Shown one piece after another: positions 1 through 11,294 of a DNA stretch of 64,000 bases; position 1 is the first letter of the stretch, and each line of letters opens with the position of its first letter. The stretch is from JASLDZ01 sp964242625 (GTDB lineage Bacteria > Pseudomonadota > Alphaproteobacteria > Caulobacterales > Caulobacteraceae), in contig CAXTAO010000004.1 of the NCBI GenBank assembly GCA_964242625.1, forward strand, positions 1-64,000, read 5' to 3'. The position numbers and the translations under genes are program-made. The notes beneath the pieces are model-generated. The model searched no databases, was not told the origin of the DNA, and saw nothing but the letters and a program-made list of their open reading frames with translations.

Positions 1-27
1 TCGACCCATGTCGGACGTCCGCGGAAC

Positions 28-150
28 CTAGCGTTGGCCGGATAGCTCCGCCCGAGCCTTCCACAGCACCTCGCCCGCCGCCCAGATGTTTATCGCGGCG
101 ATCAGCGCCCCCGCGGCGATGTCCGGCCACCCAGCAGGCCGGGGCAGCAT
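28..150 (-). pseudogene. C-terminal fragment resembling a cation efflux protein
   Basis: A 40-codon frame begins at the ATG at 150 and stops at 28, directly downstream of crcB in the same direction. It reads like the last transmembrane helix and tail of a cation diffusion facilitator (motifs GWPDIAAG and NIWAAGEVLW). No upstream part of such a protein is present, because crcB occupies that space, so this is either a truncated remnant or a very small membrane protein. The family assignment rests on a short hydrophobic stretch and is weak. Confidence 0.35.
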
Positions 151-159
151 GAGGTCGGG

Positions 160-594
160 TCATGCATCTTCCTCAATCGCGACTTGGGCGATGCGCGTCG
201 CGCCGCCATTCAGGTGCGCTGCGAGGAAGTGCCCTGCTGCGACCGCCGCCGGGCAGAACAGGACCGACACGCCGATGTTCAACGCCGCCCGCCCGAGCGC
301 TCCCGCACGCAGCAGATCAAGCGTCTGGAGGCTGAAAGAGGAGAACGTCGTGTAGCCGCCGCAGAAGCCGACCATCACGAATAGCCGGAGGGCCTCAGGC
401 ATGGGATGGCGGCCGGTCGCCAGCGTCAGGGTGCCCACCAAGCCGATCAAGAACGAGCCTGTGCAGTTGATCGCGATGGTGCCCCAGGGAACGTCCCGGC
501 TCACGGGCAGCATGAGGGCGGAAAGCAGGAAGCGCGCCAATGTGCCAAGCGCGCCGCCCAGCATCACGACGAAGCATGTTGTGAGGTTGATCAT
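160..594 (-). CDS. crcB: Fluoride ion exporter CrcB (Fluc family)
   Basis: This is a 144-aa integral membrane protein with four hydrophobic segments, the usual length and topology of CrcB/Fluc channels, which form dual-topology dimers and export fluoride. Family motifs are visible: GTLARF near the N-terminus, the N..GSF segment in TM2 and GFCGGYTTFSSF in TM3, which holds the phenylalanine and polar residues lining the pore. The ATG at 594 is chosen over an upstream GTG-type start because homologues begin just before the first helix. A fluoride riboswitch lies in the leader at 651-706 on the same strand, so expression should rise with fluoride. Confidence 0.93.
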   Translation of the reverse strand: MINLTTCFVVMLGGALGTLARFLLSALMLPVSRDVPWGTIAINCTGSFLIGLVGTLTLATGRHPMPEALRLFVMVGFCGGYTTFSSFSLQTLDLLRAGALGRAALNIGVSVLFCPAAVAAGHFLAAHLNGGATRIAQVAIEEDA

Positions 595-650
595 CGGTCC
601 CCAGCCCATTCGGTTCGGCGGGAGCCGGACGCACTCCCGCCGTGCGTTGC

Positions 651-706
651 ACGACAGGAGTCATCAGCCTCAAGAGGCGGTTATCAGGGGAACTCCATCC
701 CCATCG
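651..706 (-). promoter_or_regulatory. Fluoride riboswitch (crcB motif RNA)
   Basis: Read on the minus strand, the leader of crcB holds the conserved crcB-motif blocks in order: GGGGATGGAGTTCCCC (706 downward), then TGATAACCGCCTC, a short hairpin, GAGGCTGATGACTCCT and the distal strand. The GGAGT / ACTCC pseudoknot complementarity and the GCCTC/GAGGC stem are both present. These elements bind a fluoride-magnesium cluster in the known RNA. It ends about 57 nt before the crcB start codon, so control may be transcriptional or translational. Confidence 0.9.
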
Positions 707-720
707 GCGATCGAGTAGCT

Positions 721-1091
721 CAGATCGGATCTGATCTCAACGTCGACCTCCCACCCTCAGCCGACGCTGGCCAACTCCGATTACGGCTGTAGGTGCAAGC
801 TTCTAGTCCACGTTGTCCCGGAACGCCGGCTCAAGCAGCCCACTGGAGGTCGAAACCACCCCGCGCGCGTCGAGACCCGCAAGGAGTAGACATTGGCGTC
901 GCTTCGGGAAGCGGTAGCGCAAGCTACCTGGGTGCGTGCTGTGTGGCGGCGCGACCCACTTCACCCGCTTCTCGTTTGATTTAAGCTGGTGGCACGGAGC
1001 GCGTGGCTGCTTCGCGCTGACACCGGGTGCGAGTAGTGCGGACGACCAGCGGAGGGCGGCCCCGGGCAACGGCCCAGGCTGTGACCGGATC
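721..1091. other. Intergenic stretch without a recognisable gene
   Basis: This is the divergent spacer between the fluoride riboswitch and the hybrid kinase. Open frames here have no recognisable protein character. It presumably holds the promoters for both directions, but I cannot point to a convincing -35/-10 pair. Confidence 0.4.
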
Positions 1092-3718
1092 GTGAGGTCA
1101 CCTTCAGCCAGCGAGACTTGGCTGCTGCGCGGTGGAGTTTGCGGCCGGCTGATCGGCGATCGCGATTGGTCGCATACGCCACTCGGGCCGATGCAGGCCT
1201 GGCCGCAAAGCCTGCGGACGGCGCTCGGCATAGTGCTCCTGTCGCCTGTCCCAATCGTGATGCTGTGGGGCGAGGACGGCGTCATGCTCTACAACGACGC
1301 CTATTCTATGTTCGCGGGGGGTCGCCATCCCGAGCTCTTGGGCTCGAAGGTACGCGAGGGTTGGCCCGAGGTCGCCGACTTCAACGATCACGTCATGGAG
1401 GTTGGGCTGGCAGGCGGCACGCTGGCCTACCGGAACCAGGAGCTCACGCTCTATCGCCATGGGCGACCCGAGCAGGTCTGGATGAACCTCGACTACTCGC
1501 CAGTGCTCGATGAGTCGGGCGCTCCGGCGGGCGTTGTGGCGGTGGTCGTCGAGACCACTGGACAGGTCAGGGCCGATCGGCAGATCGCCTCCGAGCGCGA
1601 GCGGCTGCTTCAGGCGTTCGAACAGGCGCCCGGCTTCATAATCTCCATGCGTGGGCCAGAGCATCGCGTCGAGTTCGTCAACGCCGCTCACCGCCGAGCC
1701 TTCGTAAGCGAAGGCTGGGTCGGCAAGCCGATCCGGGAGGCGTTTCCCGACCTGCAGGGGCAAGGCTTCTTCGAGATGCTCGACCGGGTCTACGGCACGG
1801 GGGAGCGCGTGGAAGCGACGGCGGCGGCGGCCCACTACCGCCAGCCGAACGGGGGCGAGCAGCAGCGCTTCCTGACCTTCGTCTACGACGCCATGCGCGA
1901 CGCCGATGGGTCTATCGTGGGCGTGCTCTGCGAAGGCTCGGACGTAACAGACGCTCACCTTGCGGAGCAGGAGTTGCGCAAGGAGCGCCGCGCTCTCGAA
2001 GCCCTGAACCAAGTCGCTGCGGACATCGCCGCCGAAACGGACCTCAACGTCATCGTACAACGCGTGGTGGACGGAGGCGTCGAGCTGATCGCCGCCGCTT
2101 ATGGCGCATTCTTCTACAACGTGACGGATGCTTCTGGAGAGAGCTATATGCTCTACTCGCTTTCAGGCGCGCCCCGCTCGGCGTTTGAAAATTTCCCGAT
2201 GATCCGCAACACAGCAGTGTTCGCCCCGACTTTCCGGGGAGACGGCGTCGTACGTTCCCACGATGTGCGCCTAGACACGCGCTATGGTCAGAACGCGCCT
2301 CACCGTGGCATGCCGCAGGGTCATCTACCGGTCGCGAGCTACCTCGCCGTTCCCGTTGTCGCCCGTGATCGTAGGGTGATCGGCGGCTTGCTGTTCGGGC
2401 ATCCGGATGTAGGGCGGTTGACGAGAAGCACGAAGCTCAGGTTGTCGCCCTGGCCTCTCAGGCCTCGTCGGCGATGGAAAATGCGGAATTGATCCGCCGC
2501 GTTCGAGAGGTCAACGAGACGCTCGAGCAGAAGGTCACGGAGCGCACGGCCGAACTGACTGAGGCGCACGAGGCGCTGCGCCAATCGCAGAAGATGGAGG
2601 CGGTCGGCCAGCTCACGGGCGGCATAGCCCACGACTTCAACAACCTTCTCACCGGAATCAGCGGCAGCCTCGAACTCATCGAACGGCGGCTCACACAGGG
2701 ACGCATGGACGGGGTCGAGCGCTTCATTAGCAGCGCGCAAACGTCGGCTCAGCGGGCGGCCGCCCTGACCCAGCGCCTCCTGGCGTTCTCGCGTCGCCAG
2801 ACGCTCGACCCCAAGCCCACGGACGTGAATCGCCTAGTGAAGGGCATGGAGGACCTGATCCGCCGCACCGTCGGTCCAGCCATAAAGGTGGAGGCGATCG
2901 GCGCGTCGGATCTCTGGGTCACCAAGGTGGATCCCACCCAGCTTGAGAGCGCGCTGCTGAACCTCGCCATAAACGCGCGGGACGCCATGCCGAACGGTGG
3001 GCGGCTAACGGTCGAGACTGCGAACAAGCGGCTCGACGCCGTCGCCGGTCGCGACCACGACCTTCCGGCCGGCCACTACGTCTCTGTTTGCGTCACCGAT
3101 AGCGGGGCCGGCATACCCAAAGACATTCTCGCGCGCATCTTCGACCCATTCTTCACCACCAAGCCCATCGGTCAAGGAACGGGCCTCGGCCTCTCCATGG
3201 TTCATGGCTTCGTACGACAGTCCGGCGGTCAGGTCAGGGCTTACAGCGAGCCTGCACATGGAACGACCATGTGCCTCTACCTACCGCGCTACATGGGCGA
3301 CGTTGCAGACGACGACGTAGGGCGGCCGGAGGTGATCACTCCGGCGGGAATGGGCGAGACGGTGCTCGTCATCGACGACGAGCCCACCGTCCGGATGCTC
3401 ATCGTCGAAGTGCTCAGAGAGGCTGGCTACGCCGCGGTCGAGGCCGAAGACGGACCGTCTGGACTGGCCATTCTACAGTCCGGCGCAAAGGTCGATCTTC
3501 TCATCACTGACGTGGGTCTACCCGGAGGCCTGAATGGACGACAGGTGGCGGACGCCGCCCGACTCCTCCGACCGAACCTCAGGACCTTGTTTGTGACCGG
3601 CTATGCGGAGAACGCCGCCGTGGGGAACGGACTCCTGGATACCGGCATGGAGGTGATCACCAAACCCTTCGCCATGACAGAACTCGCCAACAAGATCGCC
3701 AACATGCTCGCGAGCTAG
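1092..3718 (+). pseudogene. PAS/GAF hybrid histidine kinase with receiver, one frameshift
   Basis: Two overlapping frames make up one hybrid sensor kinase. The first (GTG at 1092, SPSASETWLL) carries two PAS-type segments and a GAF domain ending in GLLFGHPDVGR. The second carries a coiled coil, the HisKA H-box (GGIAHDFNNLLTG), ATPase boxes (DSGAGIP, FDPFFTTK, GTGLGLSMVHGF) and a C-terminal receiver whose phosphoacceptor is the Asp of LLITDVGLPG. The expected link between them, EKHEAQVVALASQASSAMENA, can be read if one base is added near 2423. Either the gene is inactivated or the assembly has lost one base. The start at 1092 fits homologues better than the upstream ATG at 936. Confidence 0.8.
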
Positions 3719-3843
3719 TGTCGATGATCGCCGTTCCGCACCGTCGACTTGGTGCCCGGAGCGGACCTAGGCACCGATGTCGAAAGCAGACGTTTGCCGG
3801 ACGATGCGACTCATCCACGATCAAGCGGCCGTGAGTGCTCGCT

Positions 3844-4412
3844 TCACTCCTCGACCCCTGGAGGGCTGGCGGTCTCCTTGCAGCGGCCACCCGGCAAGGA
3901 CGTGCAGCCCGCATGCGCGGCGACATCCTCCGGGTAGAAGTGGACGGGGCGTAGCCGGCCCAGGGCGTAGCGCTCCGCCTGATCGTTGAAGTGGGGCGAC
4001 TGCGGATCGCCGCTCTCGCCGCCCGCCGTGGCCGCGAGCGCGCGCACGGGGGCTCGAACTCGACCACGGACACGAAGCTGTTGCCGCCGGAGCCATACCA
4101 ACGCTTCGTTCGCGGATAGGCCTTGGCGCCGAAAGAGGCGAGCGAACCCCAACGCACCGAGGCGAAAAGTACGGGCGTGCTCGGCCGGTCCTCGGAGACG
4201 TGGGGCGTAAGGGCGTCGTCCAGGCGCTGGAAGAGATTCACCTCGCCCCATGGCAAGCGCCAGTCGCTGCCGAAGCGCTTCGTTTCTTGGGCTAGGTCGT
4301 TCGTGACGTTTGCGAGCGACTCTGGAGCGCAGGCGAGCTGAGTATCGACATGACCGACGAACGCCGAGTGAGCCTCGGACGATCTCCGCCAAGGTTGGGA
4401 TACCGCAGCCAC
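3844..4412 (-). pseudogene. Remnant of a penicillin acylase / acylase C-terminus
   Basis: Two minus-strand frames together give the C-terminal beta-domain of an N-terminal-nucleophile acylase of the penicillin amidase family. The first reads FGSDWRLPWGEVN ... GSGGNSFVSVVEFEP. After a one-base shift near 4055 the second reads RALAATAGGESGDPQSPHFNDQ ... FYPEDV. GGESGDPxSPHFxDQ is the hallmark end of this family. The nucleophile serine, the spacer peptide and the whole alpha subunit are missing, so this is a 5'-truncated, frameshifted relic. Confidence 0.75.
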
Positions 4413-4482
4413 GACTCCACTCGGAGCTCAGCCGAGCTGAGGAACAAAATTTGGTCGCCGAAACCTGCTCGCAACGTTATCG

Positions 4483-5718
4483 TCAAGTAGTCCGCTGATC
4501 AGCTCGCGCTGTTTTCGCAATCGGCGACAAGCCGTGGTCTGATGCCCTCTGTTCCAGCTCTGGAAGGATGGCCCTAAGCACGTCGTGGGTGGTCATTGTC
4601 AAGCTAGTCGGTGAAGCTTCAACCTGCAGCTTGTCTGAAGTGAAACGCTGCAGAAAAAGCCAGTAATCAAGATCTTCGACCGCGTGGCTTGCCGAGGTGT
4701 AGTGCACATCGGCGCCCACTCGCCCGACCGCCTCTTCCAGTGAAGGCCGGAAAGCGCGGCCGCCTACGATCACGGCCATCCTCGGGTTCTTCGAGGCGGC
4801 GCGGACATCCGTGATCGTCTGCATCAGCGCTGCGAGGCGTTCGCGGCGCGTGAAGACGTCGCTGAGCGTCAGGGCGAGGGCGTCGAACCAATGGTTGCTG
4901 ACTAAACCCATGAGTTCGGGATCGTTGTGCGGGAACTCGGCCTGAACGCTCCAGCCGGCCTTCGCGAACAGATCGCCAACAAGGACTGCGCCTAACAGAT
5001 GGGGCTCATCGGGCGGAGGCGAGACAAGGAGACGACGCCCCTCGATCGCGATCCGCCGGGGGCTGGGCCGCCCCTGGTCGAGCCGCCGCACCAGGCTCTG
5101 CAGCCTCCCAAGCGCCAGGGTGATGTCGAAACTGCTGCAAACGTCCTCGCACCACCAGTCGCCGAGCTGATGCGCGGCGGGTTCGAAGAGCGTGCGGCAG
5201 AGCGTGGAGGCATCCTCGCCGGGGGCGCTGCGGGCGCCAACAAGCTCAGTGATCGCCGCATCATCGCCGGCGAGCGCTAAACGCGCGAGAAGGACGGGGC
5301 CCTCCTCCAACGTCGGAGGGGCGGTTAGCGCCTCGGCTTTCGCCTCTGAGGCGACACCAGGTGCCTCTCGCTCAAGGAAGCGCAGGTCCCAGTCGCGGAA
5401 CAGGCGCACGGGCGTGACGCCCTCGCCAAGAAGCTCGACATCCTTGTGACGGGTGTCTCGGTTGATCGAACTCCAAAGCACGCCGAGCGCGTCATTCGGC
5501 CCTTCGAGCCATTGAAAAAAGCGGTCGCCCTCGTGGACCAGCATTCCCGTGACGCCGAGGTGCCGATTGCGCTCACGGGCGTCGGCCAGAAGCGCCTCGA
5601 GGTCGTCGGCATCCGAGCCCTCAGAAGATCGGCTCTGGTAGCAGAGGGTCGCCAGCGGATTGCCCGCCGGGTACTCACCCCGGGCGGAGTGGCTCGATCG
5701 GAGGTCCATTCTCGGCAT
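4483..5718 (-). CDS. BLUF photosensor with B12-binding/SCHIC-type domain (AppA-like)
   Basis: This 411-aa protein starts with a BLUF blue-light FAD domain (about residues 20-120). Tyr27, Gln69 (FFQWLEGP) and Trp110 are spaced exactly as Tyr21, Gln63 and Trp104 of AppA, and RDTRH at 88-91 is also conserved. The Met that follows the Trp in AppA is Leu112 here. Residues 140-215 form a helical bundle like the cap of B12-binding regulators, followed by a Rossmann-type domain with the ligand-type histidine in EPHLLGAVLVGDLF (His240). In Rhodobacter, AppA uses BLUF plus a SCHIC heme domain to antagonise the PpsR repressor. No photosynthesis genes or partner repressor lie here, so the output is unknown. 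The ATG at 5718 is preferred over a GTG at 5745. Confidence 0.82.
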   Translation of the reverse strand: MPRMDLRSSHSARGEYPAGNPLATLCYQSRSSEGSDADDLEALLADARERNRHLGVTGMLVHEGDRFFQWLEGPNDALGVLWSSINRDTRHKDVELLGEGVTPVRLFRDWDLRFLEREAPGVASEAKAEALTAPPTLEEGPVLLARLALAGDDAAITELVGARSAPGEDASTLCRTLFEPAAHQLGDWWCEDVCSSFDITLALGRLQSLVRRLDQGRPSPRRIAIEGRRLLVSPPPDEPHLLGAVLVGDLFAKAGWSVQAEFPHNDPELMGLVSNHWFDALALTLSDVFTRRERLAALMQTITDVRAASKNPRMAVIVGGRAFRPSLEEAVGRVGADVHYTSASHAVEDLDYWLFLQRFTSDKLQVEASPTSLTMTTHDVLRAILPELEQRASDHGLSPIAKTARADQRTT

Positions 5719-5745
5719 GAACACGCCCTCGCCAGTGCGGAACAC

Positions 5746-6079
5746 AACAGGCCACGTTGCGCGCCGTCCGGGCGAGCCGCGCCTCCGCGGCGATCAGCCT
5801 GCAACCTCTCGGCCGCCGAGGTCAATGCGACTTTGAGAGCCGTCGTAGGGCCCCGGCGCACGGGCGGCTACGGAGCGCCGGCAAGCGTGTTGTCAGATTA
5901 ACGGACAGGTGAGGGCTAAGTGCAGGCTCCGCACTCCGCTCCAGGCCCGTTTCGGGCGGCAACGGCCAACCATTCGTGGCAGAGCAAGGCGACGAGGCGG
6001 GAACGAGGCCGTTCACAGCATGCGCCTCCCTGCCAAAGGGCGGATGAACGCGACAGCGCTCCCCTTAATCTGACAGCGC
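5746..6079. other. Intergenic stretch without a recognisable gene
   Basis: This spacer lies upstream of the BLUF gene and downstream of aceB. No frame has protein-like character. It ends in a short copy of the CTGACAGCGCC motif (6070-6080) that belongs to the adjacent repeat family. Confidence 0.4.
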
Positions 6080-6121
6080 CTGGCCTGCTCTCCCCTACCC
6101 GCCCGTTAGTCTGACACCGCC
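6080..6121 (+). repeat. Dispersed 42-bp repeat, copy 1
   Basis: This unit runs from CTGGCCTGCTCTCCCC to GTTAGTCTGACACCGCC. A second copy lies at 6172-6211 and a third at 12318-12359, all on the same strand and all just 3' of a gene. The most conserved part is the end, TTAGTCTGACACTGCC. A shorter copy of that end precedes this unit at 6065-6080. Function unknown. Confidence 0.6.
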
Positions 6122-6171
6122 GTTGAACCGGCGGAGCGGGCTAAGCGGCAAGGAGCGGGCAATGACTGATG

Positions 6172-6211
6172 CTGGCCCGCTCTCCTCTGCTCGCCCCAGC
6201 CTGACACTGCC
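6172..6211 (+). repeat. Dispersed 42-bp repeat, copy 2
   Basis: It aligns over its length with the unit at 6080-6121 (CTGGCCCGCTCTCC ... CCTGACACTGCC) with a two-base gap. It sits 26 bp beyond the aceB stop codon, and the inverted motif GTGTCA overlaps that stop at 6234-6239, so the pair TGACAC/GTGTCA could form a weak hairpin. Confidence 0.55.
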
Positions 6212-6236
6212 GCGCAGGCTCTGGTGAGCGTCAGTG

Positions 6237-7826
<1,590 letters not shown>

Positions 7827-7851
7827 GGGAGACCCGATACGTGACGGAGGG

Positions 7852-7878
7852 GCGGTCCGACGCCGGGCGCCGGACCGC
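7852..7878 (-). promoter_or_regulatory. Stem-loop between the DUF4170 gene and aceB
   Basis: The perfect 8-bp inverted repeat GCGGTCCG / CGGACCGC (7852-7859, 7871-7878) lies in the 71-bp gap just before the aceB start on the minus strand. There is no T-tract, so it is more likely an attenuator or mRNA-stability element that sets the ratio of the two enzymes than a full terminator. Confidence 0.45.
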
Positions 7879-7897
7879 AACGGGTGGGCGCCGGGGC

Positions 7898-8104
7898 TCA
7901 AGCCGGGCGGCGCACCGTCTCCGCGCAGATCGAGTACTTCATGGTGGCGACCGGGGACGTCTCCGTCGACAGCCGGCGCCACTCGCGCTGGGCCGCCTCG
8001 CGCGTCTCGAATGGACCGGTGGCCTTGAGCTCGCCCGTACGAGCGGTGTGGAGGCGAGTGGAGGTGTACTCCCCGCCCAGCACCCAGAAGCGTTCCTCAT
8101 TCAT
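7898..8104 (-). CDS. DUF4170 domain small protein
   Basis: This 68-aa protein has the DUF4170 pattern FWVLGGEYTSTR ... GPFETREAAQREWRRLS and is the usual length for this alphaproteobacterial family of unknown function. A good ribosome site (GGAGAGACC, 8107-8115) precedes the ATG at 8104, and the gene begins 11 bp after the aceA stop. The position between aceA and aceB suggests co-expression with the glyoxylate shunt. No catalytic motif is visible. Confidence 0.8.
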   Translation of the reverse strand: MNEERFWVLGGEYTSTRLHTARTGELKATGPFETREAAQREWRRLSTETSPVATMKYSICAETVRRPA

Positions 8105-8115
8105 CTCGGTCTCTC

Positions 8116-9417
<1,302 letters not shown>

Positions 9418-9494
9418 CGACCAACTCCAGCTTCGAACTTGGGCTCAACCCTAAGTCCGGAGCGGCGATCGCGTCGAAGCTAATGAAGCCGCTT

Positions 9495-9534
9495 TGTCAC
9501 GACATGACATTGTCGAATTCGCAAAGTCATGACA
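9495..9534. promoter_or_regulatory. Candidate operators between aceA and its regulator
   Basis: The divergent spacer carries TGTCA-N5-TGACA (9495-9509), a partial palindrome centred on GAATTC (about 9511-9525) and the perfect palindrome GTCATGAC (9527-9534). The repeated half-site TGACA and the location between divergent promoters suggest binding sites for the adjacent regulator. This is inference from symmetry and position. Confidence 0.45.
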
Positions 9535-9544
9535 GTTTCACAGA

Positions 9545-10975
9545 ATGGGCACCTCCGACAAGAAGCTGTTCCTGGGCGCCCGGCTGAAGCGGCTCCGGCG
9601 CGACCTCCAGCTGACGCAGGGCGCCATGGCCGAGGGGCTCGGCGTCTCGCCCTCCTATTACAACCTCCTGGAACGCAACGGCCGCCCGGTCACCGCCCAG
9701 CTCCTGCTACGGCTAGCGGAAGCCTACGACGTGGACCTGCGCGCGCTAACGGCAGAGGACACCGCGGCGGGCGCGGGCGTCGAGGAGGTGCTGGCCGATC
9801 CGCTGTTCGCCGACCTCGGGCTTGGCCGTCACGAGGCGTCCGAGGTCTCCGAGCAGGCGCCTGGCATAGCGGAAGCGATGGTGCGGCTCTACCGCGCCTA
9901 CCTCGACCGCGGCAGGCTGATCGACCTCGGCGCGCTCGACGCAGAGGGCCAGCGCGACGGCGCCCCCGCCGCCGGCCCAGCCTCCCCCGCCGACTGGGTG
10001 CGCGACGTGGTGGGGGCGCAGCGCAACCACTTCCCCGAGCTGGAGACCATGGCGGAGGCGCTGGTCGCCGCCCTCGGCTCCGAGCCGACCGACCTGCAGG
10101 CGGCGCTGCGCGACCGGCTCCTCGCCGAACACCGGCTTCAGGTGCGCGTCCTGCCCGCGGAGGAGATGCGGGGCGAACTTAGGCGCTACGACCCCCACCG
10201 ACGGCGCCTTCTAATCTCGGAGACGCTGGCCCCCGCCAGCCGCACCTTCGCCCTGGCCTACCAGCTAGGCGACCTCGCCTACCGCGCCGAGCTCATCGCC
10301 ATGGCGGAGCGCCTGCACGCCCCGGACGACGCTTCGCGCCGGCTCCTCCGCGTGTTCCTGACCAACTACCTGGCCGCTGCGGTGATGACGCCCTACGCGC
10401 TGTTCCTCCAAGCGCTGGAGGCGACGGGCTATGACCTCGACCGGGTGCGGGGGCGCTTCGGCGCGAGTTGGGAGCAGGCGGCGCAGCGCCTGACCACCCT
10501 CGGCCGTCCCGGCCAGCGCGGCATCCCATTCTTCATGGTGCGGGTGGACGCGGCGGGGAACGTCTCCAAGCGCTTCGCCGGGGGCGCCTTCCCATTCTCG
10601 CGTTTCGGCGGCACTTGCCCGCGCTGGCACGTCCACGACTGCTTCAAGACGCCGGGACGCATCGTGCCCCAGGTGATCGAGACCCAGGAAGGCGAGCGTT
10701 GGTTCACCCTGTCGCGCACGGTCCGGCGCGTGTCGGGCCTGCACACGGGGCTGGAGGACGAGCTGGCGATAGGGTTGGGCTGCGAGCTCGCCCACGCCGA
10801 GCGGCTGGTCTACGCCCGCGGGCTAGACATGCGCCGGCCGCTCGTCACCGCCATTGGCCCCGCCTGTCGAATATGCGAGCGGCCGGACTGCGCCCAGCGC
10901 GCCGCGCCGCCCTTCGCGCGGCGGCTGTTGGTTGATGAGGTGGTCAAGTCGGTCTCCCCTTACCCCTTCCAGTAA
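9545..10975 (+). CDS. XRE-family short-chain fatty-acyl regulator (DUF2083, RamB/ScfR type)
   Basis: This 476-aa regulator has an N-terminal XRE helix-turn-helix (residues 8-65, LTQGAMAEGLGVSPSYYNLLE), a central IrrE-like segment and a C-terminal DUF2083 region with a cysteine cluster (CRICERPDCAQR). This family (RamB in Corynebacterium and mycobacteria, ScfR-like in proteobacteria) controls acetate, propionate and glyoxylate-shunt genes, probably by sensing acyl-CoA. It is divergent from aceA, which supports that target. The ATG at 9545 directly precedes the HTH. Confidence 0.88.
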   Translation: MGTSDKKLFLGARLKRLRRDLQLTQGAMAEGLGVSPSYYNLLERNGRPVTAQLLLRLAEAYDVDLRALTAEDTAAGAGVEEVLADPLFADLGLGRHEASEVSEQAPGIAEAMVRLYRAYLDRGRLIDLGALDAEGQRDGAPAAGPASPADWVRDVVGAQRNHFPELETMAEALVAALGSEPTDLQAALRDRLLAEHRLQVRVLPAEEMRGELRRYDPHRRRLLISETLAPASRTFALAYQLGDLAYRAELIAMAERLHAPDDASRRLLRVFLTNYLAAAVMTPYALFLQALEATGYDLDRVRGRFGASWEQAAQRLTTLGRPGQRGIPFFMVRVDAAGNVSKRFAGGAFPFSRFGGTCPRWHVHDCFKTPGRIVPQVIETQEGERWFTLSRTVRRVSGLHTGLEDELAIGLGCELAHAERLVYARGLDMRRPLVTAIGPACRICERPDCAQRAAPPFARRLLVDEVVKSVSPYPFQ

Positions 10976-11099
10976 GGGCTCGAGCTGCGCTCACCCGCAG
11001 GACCGGTCGCAAAAAGCGACCATCACCGTGCCGTGCCTGCGCTCGATGAACAAAGATGGCGGAGAGAGGCGGCGGCCATGATGGGACGACGTCCCTGAT

Positions 11100-11284
11100 G
11101 GCACTGTCAGCACAAATGTACCGAGGCTGGCTCCGCCCCTGCCCGCCCCCGTCTTGGAGGCAGCAGGCTGCTCAAACTCGAGGCAGAGCAGGAGCTGGGA
11201 CGGCGCGCGGGCGATCCGAGATACTTGACCACCCGTTAATGAGGCCTGAAAGCCGGGCGCAGGTACATTTGCCCTGACAGTGCC
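11100..11284. mobile_element. Small element with 23-bp inverted termini (MITE-like)
   Basis: Terminal inverted repeats at 11100-11122 (GGCACTGTCAGC...) and 11262-11284 (...CTGACAGTGCC) match at 21 of 23 positions, enclosing 139 bp with no gene. The total of 185 bp and the lack of coding content fit a miniature inverted-repeat element mobilised in trans. No target-site duplication is visible. The right terminus ends 10 bp before the start codon of the esterase, so the element supplies that gene's leader. The terminus shares CTGACANTGCC with the 42-bp repeats at 6.1 and 12.3 kb. Confidence 0.55.
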
Positions 11285-11294
11285 AACGGTAGCT

